A DNA stretch of 64,000 bases, taken from contig JAJTUQ010000004.1 in NCBI GenBank assembly GCA_021399445.1, positions 3,906,001 through 3,970,000 of the forward strand, written 5' to 3'. The DNA comes from Xylogone sp. PMI_703 (taxonomy: Eukaryota; Ascomycota; Leotiomycetes). This document shows, in pieces, positions 44,385 through 56,821 of this stretch (positions are counted from its first letter, which is position 1; every line of letters starts with the position of its first letter). A program made the position numbers and the translations under genes. The notes under the pieces were generated by a model. That model did no database searches. It was not told the DNA's origin and was given only the letters and a program-made list of their open reading frames with translations.

Positions 44385-47300
44385 TTATTCGAGACCATAA
44401 ACACTCAATAGCGACGATCCACCACAGTATTCCTTATTATTGCCCTTGCATAGCATGTTACAGCTTGAGTCGGCGACCTTAACGGCAGTGGACGGTAGCG
44501 AAGCCCCACAATAACACTCCTGGGCGTATTCAACACCAGCAAAAGCCCCAGATGAGCCCTTGGATTGACAGAATGACACGCAATTCTCCACCGTCATGTT
44601 GGCTGAATCAGAGTACGAAGCAGCTGGCAGGAGGCGGCCGGTCATTTCCTTGTAACATCCTTGGTAGCTGTATCCGGTTACATTCTGTGGGTTTCCTGGA
44701 GGTTTATACATGGTATTGTTGAAGACACTGATAGCATTGGATCCACCACAGATTTCGTTCGCGTTTCCTTTGCATGCCATATTACAACTGATTCCTGCAG
44801 CCCCCACAGCTGAGCCGGTGGCAAGGCTATTTCCGCAGTAACACTGGCTTGCGTACTCCAGTCCAGCCATACCATAATTGTGTTGATCACAGTAAGCTGC
44901 ACATACTTCAATAGTCATAGTAGAGTTTGACACAGAGCCTCCACGCAGGGCACGTCCGCTTATCTCGTTGGCACAACCAAGGTACTGCAATCCATTGACG
45001 ATATCTCCAACCTTCGGTGTTCCTGAGAATGATGGAGCAGCACTACTGGTAGCAGTGGTAGTTGAAGACACTACAGAGCTGCTTGAAACACGAACTGTGC
45101 TTAGAGTAGACAGAGACGTAGTAGTCGAAGTAGTTGTTGGCTTTGTAGTAGTTGTTGTGGTCGTGGTTGTGGTCGTGGAAGTAGTTGTTGGCTGTGTAGT
45201 GGTCGTTGTTGTTGTGGTCGTAGAAGTGGTTGCTGGTGTCGTAGTTGTCGTTGTCGTAGTAGTTTGAACGGTTGTCGTGGTCTGAACAGTCGTTGTCTGA
45301 ATAGTGCTGCTAGGAGACTGAGAGCTGCTGGTACTTGTCCTTGAAGTTGTCGGTTGAAGGCTGGATGTTGTCTCAGAAGAGGAACTACTGCTCTGCGTTG
45401 GTTCTGGACTTTGAGATGAGCTAGAGCTAGCCACAATTGTCGAGCTTGCAAGGCTAGAAGTAGACGTCCTGATTATACTGCTTGACTGCGGCGTTGTCGT
45501 GGCAGAGCTGGTGGTGGTTAATGAGCTTGAAACTCCTGACGTGGTCGTACTTGATCCAGAAACCCCAGAAGTTGTTTGTGTGGTTACATCAACTGATGTG
45601 CTGCTGCTTACACCGGCCTCGCTAGATGAAGATAAGTCTGCTATTTTGCTCGTTGAGGCAACTTGGGAAGGTGTAGTTGGGTTTGTCGGGACGCTGCTGG
45701 ATTGACCAGATGCTGTGCTCAACGAAGAACTGGAACTTGAAGCAAGTGTTGAAGCGGGTGACAGGGGGCTACTCGAGGAAGTGCTACCAGTTGTTGGATT
45801 GACACTAGCGGATGCCGTACTTGCCACAGATGAGCTGGAAGCCGAGGAAATTTGAGTGGAAGCTGCTTGAGTTGTCGTGGTGGTAGTGCTAACACTGGAA
45901 GCGGAGGTGGTATTAGACGGTGGGGAGAGCTTGTACATCTCCAGTCTATTACCTGCACCACAGTATTCCGATTTGTCTCCGGTGCAGATGAAGTTGCAGT
46001 CGGTAAGAGGAGCTAAGACTGAGCCGGCATTGATCTGATTGCCACAGTAGCCTAGTTTGATAATTAGCACTAGATATACTAGGGTTAGTGAAGGGAAGAC
46101 TCACATTCTCCACCGTATTCGACACCGAAGTAGATAAACTGCTGCTGTGAACAATAATTTTCACATTCTTCAATTGTCATGGCGGTGTAATCATAGAAAG
46201 GTGTTCCGCCAGTCAACGCTCGAACTCCAGTAGCTTCGGTGTAGCAGCCCTGGAATGTGTACGGACCAACGGTGGGCTTGTGTTGAAGGGTAGCTGTTGC
46301 AGATGCAGAGGTAGTGGTAGTAGTCGTCGGGGCTACGCTGCTGCTACTATCTGCTCCGCTTCCAGTAGAGCTAGAGGCGACAACGGTGGTAGTTGAAGTC
46401 GTGGCGGCCTTCGTGGTGGTAGAATTCGACCCAAGTGAGAGTTTGTACATCTCTAATCTGTTTCCAGCACCGCAATACTCCAACGGATTCCCTGGACAGG
46501 TGAAGCTGCAATCGGTGGCAGGAGCCGGGACCGACCCAGTGTTAATCACATTACCGCAGTAACCTAATGCACGGATTAGTTTTGGAAATAATAAAAGTCT
46601 TAATGGAACCTACATTCTCCACCGAACTCGACGCCGAAGTAAGTAAAGCTTGATGCAAAACAATAGGTCTCGCATTCCTCCAAAGTCATTGCCGGGTAGT
46701 CGAACATTGGCGTTCCGTCACTGAGTGCTCGCATATTGGTAGCCTCTGTATAGCACCCTAGGTAAGAGTAAGGTCCAACCTTTTGCTTGATACCCAGTGT
46801 ACCAGTGGGAGCAATAGAGGTGGTCGTTGTTGTTGCCACTATTGAGGTTGTTGGTGCACCTGATCCAATTGAAGTTGCTGCAGAAGTTGTAGTGCTTGAG
46901 ACGATACTAATAGTGCCCGTGCTAGATCCATTGACACCCAGCTGATACATATTAAGTCTACTTGGACCTGTGAGAAAGTTAGAAATCATTCGTAATAACT
47001 CTCTTTCTCAGTACCCACCTCCGCAATACTCTAACTGGTTGCCAGTGCAGAGCATGTTACATCCACTAACACTTGGGGTAGAGTTCGCCTGAAGAGTAGC
47101 GCCCGCATTGATCGTATTTCCACAGTAGCACCTTCATATTCGTTAGTTCTCGGCAAATCACATAGAAACGATACAGGATACTCACTGGTTAGAATATTCC
47201 ATTCCGAAGTACTTGAACCCAGCACATGCAGCTTCACAAAGTTCAATAGTAAAACCGCTAGCTGGGGCTTGGGGAGAAAGTGCTGAAAGGGCACGACCAT

Positions 47301-50300
47301 TGGTAGCCTCGCTGTAGCATCCAATATACCCGTAGTTACCAGCTTGCTTGACCGTCTGTGGTCCATAGAGAGCAGGATCGGTTCCTGCAACGTATTTTGT
47401 GGGATCGTAGTATACAGAGAGGTAACCAGTGCCACCACATCGGTCGTTAGCATCACCGGGACAAGCCATGTTGCAGAATTCTTCGCCTAAATCCTGGCTG
47501 GCAAGAGGAGGCGGCGTATTTCCGCAGTAACACTCATCTCCAAATTCTGTTCCTGCAAAAGCGTATTTTGCGGAAGAAAAGCAGGCTGTCTGGCAGTTGT
47601 TGTTGGACATGTTTGTGTTCGGTTGAAGAGGCTCGTTAGGGAATAGACGGGGTCCATTAGTAGATTCTTGATAGCAACCCAAGAATTGATAGATTGGGTT
47701 ACCAGTAGTAGCATTGACAGGACCGACCTGCTTGTCCACAATGGTAGCTTCTATCTCAATAACGTGAACACCGAAGTTGAGGTCGTCAGTGTTCAGTGTC
47801 CACGTGTTGTTAATATGCTGATCTGGCACATTGTAATCTTCGGTATTGGCTACCATCAAAACTGTGGCGAATGCACACTGGTTGACAGGAATCTGCTGCG
47901 ACTCATGTAGTTCAGTTGGGTCACTGATATGGAACACTCCATTGGGAGGTTTGCTCTTGGTAATCTGCAAAGAAGAACCGCCACTGTTGCAAATTCGAAT
48001 CTGAAGAGACGCGGAGCTGCCAGGGGCGACCTTGCCAAAGTCCATGAGCTCATTATCTGGAGGAAGCCATCCGCCATTGCCATCATCTATTTGCAGCGTT
48101 GCAATAGGGGGAGGAGACGCAATTCCTTCCAGAATGATATGGTAAACACCACCATCAGACCAGACTTGGAGGATAGATCCATATTGGCCAACACCGTTGA
48201 CAGGATTATACGTAGCGTCAATATCTATGACCTTGCCGGGAGCAACGGTTGACCCAACAGTGGGGAGCCCGGTAGCAGTGAAGCCAGTTCCCAAGTCCCA
48301 TATGCCGTTAGCGTCTTGAGTTGCGTTATTAAATACGGGATCCTCTGCAAGAGTGCCATTAGTCCAGGCGTATCCAGTGATAGTCAGTGGACTTAATCCT
48401 TGGTTGGCAAGAGTAAAGATATCAGTGATTGTCGGGTTGGTCGTTCCATTAATGATGATAACACTTCCAAAATCTAGAGTCGCCGGGGCCAGTGCTAAGA
48501 AGGGTGCCTCAGAAACTTCAGTACCCGTCAAGCTGACAGGGAATTCGTTCGTATAACCTTGCACAGAATTCACGGTGCTAATAGTAAGTGGGGTACTCTT
48601 GAATCCCGGGCTTACTTTTGGAGAAGAAGCGTTGACAGCATCGGCAGCATCCTCGTCAGAGAGATCCCAAGTAACTGGGAATGAAAATACCTGACCCTTT
48701 GTAATAGCTCCCTTTGGGAAACTTGAGTTACTGACTTTAAATGTGGAATCTCCAGTAGTAGCTCCGTTGATTGTAGCCATGGGAATATTGGCCGTGCAAG
48801 TAACTGTCTCAGTAGCATTTGATCCCAGAGCAACAGTGCCAAAATCGACTGGCGATGTGCAATTCATAGGAAGGTTAACAGGTGCTCCAAGACAGTAGAG
48901 ATTTCCGTTTGAATCGGTGATATAGACTTTACCATCACCGAAAGTAGGTCGAAGGAATTTGTTGGCGCCTCCAACTTGAGGTAGGTTGATGCGTTGCATT
49001 ACTCCATTGTTTGGTACGGCAAACCAGGCACGAAGACCGGCATCCGGGTCCGCCATCCACAAGATTGCAGTTCCAGGTTGACCATTCAAACTTGTAATTG
49101 TAGGAATACCGACGCCGACACGTCCAGCAGATGACTCGGTAGTCTGCGCAACTTTAGAGAGCTGAGGAATACCAGAATCTGTGAAGCCCAACTTGTACAC
49201 ATAGGTAGGGAATCCGACGGGCGTAAGATAGAAGTAACCACCTTCTCCAGGGTAGGATCCTCCAGCTCCGAAAACAGATTCGCTTGTCACGATCGTTTGA
49301 ATGATATTATCTGTCTGTCCAGGTCCAAGCTTATAACCACCAAGATTGTTCGCATTCAAGATGTAGACTTTTCCGTTCTTTCCAGCGGTAACAGCCATCT
49401 TATCAACTCCAGTACCTTTGAAAACGGTAGGATCTAATAACACGAAACCTCCAGAACCGAAATCCTGATCACCGCCGTCCATATTCTCATAGTCGAAGGG
49501 CTGGAAATAGTCGGCAACGGATATGGCACCATTCTCATCCAAGCCAAAATTTACTGCAGCCTCTCCCAGAGTTTTGAGGCCACTAGAGCCAGCAGCTGGA
49601 GTTCCCGCGTTCTCGTGGCCCTGTCCGTTACCAGTGACGGCGAAAAGACGGTTTCCGTCAGAAGCAAGACCCATGCCACACATCCAAATACCACCTTCAC
49701 CACCACCACCATTCTGAAGGATGACATTGGTTTGAGGTGCCAGAGGTCCACTTTCCATAGCAAAGTGAGTTACGACCTCCTGCTTAGCGATATCGATACC
49801 GATTATCAGGCCAGTATAGTTGAAAAGATCGCAATGGGCACCGAACGCGCCATATACCACGCTTCCAATCTGGGTGAGAGATGGCCGTTGTAAGACCACA
49901 CCTCCAATGAAGTATTTCGCAGGCGCATTGTCGGCGGGTCTGCCGTCCATAAGCATCGGAGGAAAGGCATCCTCCAAGGTATTTACATTGACACCATGGA
50001 AATAGTAGACGCCGTTTTCCGTTCCAGTGTTACCGGCAACCCGGTAGTTTGGAATATAGGTTTTTGAATAGAAGTAAGCAATGTCCGTCGCAGGGTCAAT
50101 CGTGGGTGTACCAATAATTCCGATGTAATTGGGAATATCTATCTGGGGTGTTAGCCTGAAACCGTCAAAAGACCTGTACCACCCGAAGCTGTATACCTGT
50201 GCAACCAATGTCTGACTGAAGGAAAGGTGTATGAACTTGTCGTTGGTTGAGGATCGTGCCATTGATTGCATCTAAGGTTCTAATCCAGTTTTGGTTCGAG

Positions 50301-50563
50301 GCTAAAAACAGAAGCTGTCGTCCTCCCGCCAGTGGTGTGTACGTCAACGGTTTCGCATAGAACTGCTCCAGCTGGTTGAAGGGTACTTTCCATAACTGCC
50401 CAAAACCCGCACTGTTCACGATATTCGGGTCCATGTTATGGTTGGGCAAGTAGCCCGATTGCGCGAGATCAGCATCTCTGTATTCATCGGTAGGGGCTAC
50501 TCCAACTGTTTTTTGAACGAGTGTGGTTGCCAAAATGGCAATTGCGGTGATTGAGAACCGCAT
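44385..50563 (-). CDS. Large secreted protein: beta-propeller, ASH-like Ig domains and six WSC domains
   Basis: Minus-strand exons 50197-50563, 47186-50138, 47019-47131, 46614-46967, 46105-46563 and 44385-46051 join to 5913 nt, 1970 aa. A signal peptide (M-R-F-S-I-T-A-I-A-I-L-A) leads into a propeller of about 550 residues with PQQ/quinoprotein-like blades (G-K-V-Y-I-L-N-A-N, G-K-V-Y-I-T-D-S-N-G-N-L-Y-C-L-G). About residues 580-930 hold three ASH/HYDIN-like units (L-D-F-G-S-V, M-D-F-G-K-V-A-P-G-S). WSC domains follow at about 939-1035, 1058-1150, 1205-1304, 1358-1456, 1767-1865 and 1873-1970, each with the C-Y-C-G-N/A core. A Ser/Thr mucin-like linker (about 1460-1760) separates the fourth and fifth. 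WSC modules bind carbohydrate in cell-wall sensors and exo-enzymes; no transmembrane segment or GPI signal is seen, so it is probably wall-associated. A catalytic role of the propeller is unproven. Confidence 0.9.
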
Positions 50564-50832
50564 AATGAGCGTGAGTGACTGTGACAGTTGGTCCTAACGA
50601 GAGAAATGGATGAAAAGACCCCCGAAGGATATAAGTATCAACGGCACCACCAACCACGCTGTCGCTCCAACTATCTGGCTATCGAAACTACAGCCCAAGA
50701 GGCGCTCACTCTGCCACGCGCGGTGCGGTGCGAAGGCTTGCTTGGCTTGCTTGGCTTGCATCTTGAACGCAGGGCGTCGCGGCTCTACAAGTATGGGCAC
50801 GATACGGCGAGCTGGTGCCCTGGGCGGCGGTT

Positions 50833-50868
50833 CAAGGACAGCAAGGACAGCAAGGGCAGCAAGGGCAG
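50833..50868. repeat. Four 9-bp tandem units (CAAGGRCAG)
   Basis: Two CAAGGACAG units followed by two CAAGGGCAG units. A second near-repeat of GCTTGCTTG lies just upstream at 50736-50760. Both are upstream of the large WSC gene start on the opposite side. Confidence 0.75.
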
Positions 50869-53800
50869 CTTGATGCGGGCCCAGGTTGTCAATCTGCATG
50901 GGCTTAATGCCGTCCTAACGCTGTCGATGGGGATCTCTCTCAACCAGCACCTCATAGTGGGCCGAGGCGGGCTGAGCACCGATTGATTTCTCAGACCAGA
51001 GTCGATAAAAGAGGCATGGCGGGCGTGTGCTGCTAACTGATTTCTGCACAGGAGGAATGGAGATGGCCGCTGGCGGAATCAGGGATTACTTCCAATCCAC
51101 CTATCGCTACCATCGCGGTGGTGCAGCTAGCCCCAACCAGGCAGCTCTGGGCACTATCGATTCCCGGCATGGCAGAGCCAATTTAGCCTAGGGGTTGGGC
51201 TAGTGAATTGAGGAAAAGCGAGAAACGAGAAAAGAGGAGCCAAAGAGGAAGACTTGTTCCTACCGTGCCAGACGGCGCAACAACGCCGGGTGAGTGTCAG
51301 AGTCCATTGGTGTTTGACGGCGGAGTAGCACCACGCGGCCATGATGCTGCTTACGCTTTGTGCCTCTTGCAAAGAGTTAAGTCTAATTTTGCCCTCGAGC
51401 GGGAAGGGCCTCTGGTACGGATCCGTACTCTGTACCGTAGTTTTTGTTGTTTTCTGCGGACTTCGGACGGAAGAGGGCCCAGGGGAAGAAGCGAGTGAGC
51501 AGCCGAGCCCCTGCCCGGATCGGTGCAAGCATTTCAGGTACGGGCTTTGGTCCCCGGAACTCCCTGTCAGAGGACGGTCGTACCACGCCCACGCAGCGAC
51601 CAGATTGCAGACTACCGTGGACGGTTGCACAACACTCGATACTGTACCCTTCAACGGACGTATGGTGGTGATGATGGTGGCAGACGTCTATACATCATTG
51701 GCCCTTCTGGACCTCCTTCTCCATCCTTTCAGCAGAGCGCATTATCGATTCCATTATTGAACGGAATCCACACAGCGATTGCAGACCACGACAAATCCTC
51801 TCTGTCCGATTACCCGGTGGAGAGTTCTGCTGCTTTCGCCTGGGACGCCATGCCGCCCGCCTCTATGCAGGCACCGCTCCTGGCCCAATTTGCCCGACCC
51901 AAGCCCAGACACCTGCCCAATGAGCGTCTCAGCCTCCAGCCCATGGCTTAAGACAATGGCAGTAGAATTTGTATTATCGGCGACCGCGATGCTGCTACAG
52001 GAACAAGCGCACAATCTATCGATGTGTGGATTCATACAGTAGTAGTACAGGTCAAGCGGCGCCCTAGCGAAAAACTTCATACGGAGGTACGAATACCCAC
52101 AAATCTGTCGCTGTTGCTGTGCGTGTACGGAGGTATCATCCCGCAGCTTTCTTAAATCCCCTTTAGGAAGACGTGGAAGGACGGTTCCTCAAACTCGTAA
52201 TGCTGCCTGCGCAGCGAAGCCAACCACCGGAATCAGGCCGATCGAGCCCTAGTCCAAGCGGGGTGTTGAGATTCTTGGTCAAGTCATAAAAAAGGTATCG
52301 AATTGCAGAGTACTCTACCAAAGTAGAAGGACGCGCTGAGTCTCTGCTTTGTCCCATGATAGATAGTATGAGCCTGTCTCAGTCGCTCGCCAAGAGACGT
52401 CTCAGCAGCTCAAGCCAAAGAGTCAGCAAGCTTCGCCAACACAACTGAAGCCTCGCGAGCTTCAGAGCTGGGAAGCTTGATCAGACGAAAGGATGAACCC
52501 CTCTCGCTAAAGGACCGCGTTCTCAACTGTGATGATTCGGATATCTTTTTGACAGCAGTCTTTTTCATCAGCCCCGACCACTTTGGGTAGTTGCCACCGC
52601 TGATTTGACAAGATAGGGAATGGCCGTCTATTTTCAGGGCCTTTTGCAGGTGCCCTTCTACCCAAACCGAGGTCTGTGGGTCTTAGCCACAAAGCTTGAC
52701 TTTCCAGGGACACGCTCTGCTTTCACCTCTTATCGGGTGTGGGGCTCACTCAATAGTTGACGATGTAAGGGCTTTCCAGAACGCAGCTGAAGCGGCCTCA
52801 GCCGCACACAGCCATTCGCCCCTTGGCAATACTTGAACTGCAATATTGTATGGGCACGAAAAGGGAAACGCGCCTGAATATGGCTGGCAGGTGAGTTCTA
52901 GATCTGAGCCTCCTATTTTAGGTCCACAACCGCCCACCACCAATTTTTGTCTGTCTTTCGCTCTGATGCTGGATGTGTGGTCTGATCTCAGTCGAATTAT
53001 CGTGTGGTGCGGCAGCCATGACAGCGCCATTGCTTCTTGCTGGCGGTTGTGGAAATTGAAGTGCAATATACGATTTCAGTGTTTGGGAAGATGGTGTTGA
53101 TGATACGCAGATTTCTTTTTTTGAATCGTCTTAAGACATAGTGTCTCGTTGCGTATCGCCAGAGTCTAGACCGCGAATCGGTTGTCAAGATGTCGTAGCA
53201 ACAACGCATCCACCAATGAATGATGGCCTCTCCCTAACCAGCTATGCACAGCTATCGGAGTTATTCTTTTTCATGTTGAGTAATGCTGGCCACCACCGAT
53301 TATAGGTGAATTGCAAATTACTGCTATCGAGTAGACGGGGAAGGCCCGAGTCTGCTAGAGTCCAATTCCCAGGTAAAAATTTCGTGCTTTTCTGTTTATG
53401 GCTCACCTAACGTCGGCCGGAATCTTCTTGAAAGAACCAAATCTCTGCTAGTGACATGAGATTAAAAGTCATTTGTTCTCTTCTGTGTAATCTATCAGTC
53501 AATCCAACTCAAGGTTGATGACCAAGAGAACTTAGACTGGGGATATGACACACTTCGCCCTTCGCACAGGCACGTACTAATATGGAGAGGCCGCTCCCGG
53601 AATAGGCAACGAACGTCAGGTAGTAAACAGGTAAGCAGTTGTTCTCTCGCACCTCCGTCTTCTATGTATTTCCTTTGAGTCTAACCTTCAGCTCTTAAAG
53701 CCTTGAAGATATTTGAACCAAGAATCTGAGTATAGCTGTGAAGCGTAAAAGTTGAGTTAAATTTTCAACTCGTTAAGATCCAATGTTATATCCAAAATGA

Positions 53801-54383
53801 ATCCATGCATTGTTCTGTATATCTCACAACTTGAATCTATATACCCAACATAAGAAAATTTCTTTCTATTCAATGCATGCCACGAACCGTGGAATTCCTT
53901 TGCTTGATAGACATATCAAAGCCTAGACGGACTTATCTTCTCTCTTAGTCTCGTGGCTCTACATTTCTATTTCAAATCTTTCTATCAAATCACAGTCAGC
54001 TTTAGCTTCTGGCTATTGATTGCCTTCTCTTTGAAGTATTTAGTCGCAATTCGTGTCCGTTTTCGTCCCACAAGAAGGCCTCAGCGTTGACAAGACCAGT
54101 GTATCACACCACAACCATTAGGAGTTTAGCTCCAAAGATAAACAATCAAGTAAACTCATCGTTTAATGATGGCCAGTGAGATAATGAAGCCAAAGACCTA
54201 TAATATCTTGTGTCTTAAAACTAACGAGAGTAGGTAGAGTCGTAGGAGCACCACCACATGGAAAATCATTAAAAAGGTTGGTACAACATTGCACATTCAA
54301 TAAGACCAATACTCCATATTCGTTGGACACAATAATAAGGAAGAGTCTGGTGTAGCAGAAATCTCTGGCCAAAAAAAAATTTG

Positions 54384-54742
54384 TAGTTTGGCCAAGTTGT
54401 TGGGGTAGGAGAACTTACTTGTCGACTCTACTCTACTGCCCATTAGTTACTTGTCACCATGTCACATGTCACCATAAGTCACCATTGCAATTAATCACGT
54501 GGGACCAATTACTACGAGACTACGAGGAGACTACGAGACTACGACTACAAGACTACATGGGCGAAGGAGGGTCGACGTCGAACGAACGGGGGCTCGACGC
54601 TTGTTCCCAGTTCCGCTACCAGGACGGCGGGTTGTCTTGGCAGGGGGTACTGGGAACGCTGAGGCTCGTTGCTGCTTCTGGGTCTCTGTATTCCTGTTAG
54701 CATTTTGTCTAGAATGGAGAATTTAACAACTTGGCCAAACTA
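54384..54742. mobile_element. Candidate MITE with perfect 18-bp terminal inverted repeats ending in TA
   Basis: TAGTTTGGCCAAGTTGTT at 54384-54401 is matched exactly by its reverse complement AACAACTTGGCCAAACTA at 54725-54742. The outermost TA on both sides fits a TA target duplication, giving a 355-bp element with 16-bp inverted repeats of Tc1/mariner type. A TTG also flanks both sides (54381-54383 and 54743-54745), so a 3-bp duplication is an alternative. The interior is GC-rich compared with its AT-rich surroundings and has three GTCACCAT copies (from 54453, 54468 and 54479) and a GACTACGAG-like tandem (54511-54556). There is no transposase frame, so it would be non-autonomous. Confidence 0.6.
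54511..54556. repeat. Short tandem of ACTACGAG-like units
   Basis: Six partly degenerate GACTACGA/GACTACAA units inside the candidate MITE. Confidence 0.6.
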
Positions 54743-54836
54743 TTGTTTTGTTGACGCGTTTGTGTGATATATTGATATATGTAGCAATACGCGTCTCGAG
54801 GTGATTGCAATTAAAGGGGGCCTGATACCTATTTGA

Positions 54837-54837
<1 letters not shown>

Positions 54838-54876
<39 letters not shown>
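54838..54876. repeat. (CA)n microsatellite
   Basis: About 19 uninterrupted CA dinucleotides, followed after 20 bp by a decayed (CA/CG)n stretch to about 54913. Frames read through it are low-complexity and not genes. Confidence 0.95.
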
Positions 54877-54878
<2 letters not shown>

Positions 54879-56694
54879 ATTTATATACATACACGCACAC
54901 GCACGCACGCACACTCAACCTCGGAAATATAATTATTTCGATGCATGTTTTCTGGAACAGACATGCAAAGGTAAAATATTTTGTAACCCATAAAATCGTT
55001 TTGTTTTGTGTGGAGAGAACATAGTATTTTCCAATATACCTGTCAACAACAACAACTCTAGCATAGGTAAACAGAATCAGGTTGGAAATACTACACGTAT
55101 ATATTCCAGAAATCCGAAATACTCTTTACCCTATTGAATATTTTTCTCTCTCTTGCAAGATTATTTTTTGTTGGATCATCATTCCAAAAAAAAATGTGTA
55201 GTATTCAATAATATTTAATAGAACAATATCTCCTTTTTGCTTGCCGAGGATTCAAGCGATAATAATTCACTAGATCAATGACGTATAATGTGGATTGTGT
55301 ATCATTACGCCTGCACTCATCGAGTTCTTAAGGTATTTCAATGTATGTTGGCCTAAGGAGGTGCTTTGGGGGGGTTACGATATCCGAAGTTCGTATCAAG
55401 CTATCTGTCTTTTGTATCCATAAATTTGTTACTCTTGGACAATAGTATTTTAACTCCAAATTCATAATGAGCGTATCGCACTTTACGTTTTTAAATGGTG
55501 GTTCAACGCTGATATTTATCTTCCGTCTCCACGTCAACCTCACCTACTGACTAATGTCCTAGTCCACCCATGAACTAGTCCTTCACTTATCGTTTAGATG
55601 ATTTTTGGTAGTCATTCCTCTTGGATATTCAATTTTGCTGAGTCACAGGACCAAGGTTCCAATCAATTATAATGCGTTGACCCAAAGAAAGGAAATGGAG
55701 TTCGCTTCGTGGCTGAAAAGGGGCTTCCTCTGCCATTCCCTATGGACACGATGCCAGCTTACGTTAAGAGAATGGATGAACTAAATCCTCTTTACAAACC
55801 GTGGTTGGCAGTTGATTTACTGTCTAAAGTACATACTATGTCTATCTTTGGTTTGGTATAATTCGGGAACAACTGCTATTGGTATGGTGATGAGGCAGAT
55901 ATCTCGTATACCTGATTCACTGATTGAGTTCTAGTGTCCACAGTTGAATTTATACATATTGATCTTAAAATGAACCAGTCCTTGCAGGGCAGCTGCTGGA
56001 CCTCATGCTATTGTAGAGCCTTGCAGAACTGAACTAAGTATACCATACTCCTTAATCTATATATATACATATATTTTTATAAGTTATGTAAGGTTATTAA
56101 GGGCTCAACTAACTCTAATTCGATACTGGATCGAATGTTTTGTTTCGTACTGGAAGTAGAAGAGAATCTTCTCAGGGGTTGTTGATTAAAGTTCTGATAT
56201 TGATCAACTGATGATAGAAGTACGAATGTGATGGCTTTGAGCGATGAAAATAAGTATCTAGGGCAGATAGAACTACACTATTTATCTTCTACGGGTATGC
56301 CAGGCTTTATGTTGAATAACTGCTCTCCCAATCAATGATGAGTGGCTGTCTCGGGTGCTGGAGGAGTTGTATCTGGGGAAAATGCATCGTATATGGAATC
56401 TGTATAAATTGTTATGGGGTCGACTTCCTTTGAATTGACATTGAGTCTCATGTAAGCTGATTAGACCTTCGCAGCATGCGCCATGCATCTGAAGTCAGTT
56501 CACAATACACGCGAATTTGCAAGTGCATCTGTAAGATGAATGTGAAAAGGACGTTATTCAGCGTACGGATGCAGTATCTGTTGATTGGTAGATAGGTAAA
56601 TATGTGGTTTCTGAGATAGGCTATAGAGTGGTTTTGATAGATGGTAATTAGTGTGTATGTGTCTGTCTGTTTTACCTGCATCGCCGCTTGTCTG

Positions 56695-56821
56695 ACCAAA
56701 AGTTTTGTTGCATGTCTGTGTTAGCTCCGAATTTCAATACGAGTAGTTGCTCTGCCTGCTTACGTCTGTCTACGGAGGCACTCATATTGCTCTCTCATAG
56801 ACATGCAACAAAACTTTTGGT
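56695..56821. repeat. 127-bp fold-back with perfect 23-bp arms
   Basis: The arm at 56695-56717 (ACCAAAAGTTTTGTTGCATGTCT without its last bases beginning ACCAAAAGTTTTGTTG) is the exact reverse complement of 56799-56821. The 81-bp spacer shows no similarity between its halves. It may be a very small MITE, a transposon end pair, or a transcribed hairpin. No clear target duplication flanks it. Confidence 0.7.

Noticed and set aside
44968..45267. Plus-strand Val-rich 99-codon frame.
   Set aside because: It is the antisense of the Ser/Thr-rich linker of the WSC protein; the valine runs come from the complement of ACN codons.
51154..52080. Several overlapping 70-170 codon frames on both strands.
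   Set aside because: They overlap each other in GC-richer DNA, none shows a family signature or a convincing splice model, so no gene is called.
54723..54914. Frames reading Cys-Val or Thr-His runs.
   Set aside because: They are simple translation of the (CA)n microsatellite.
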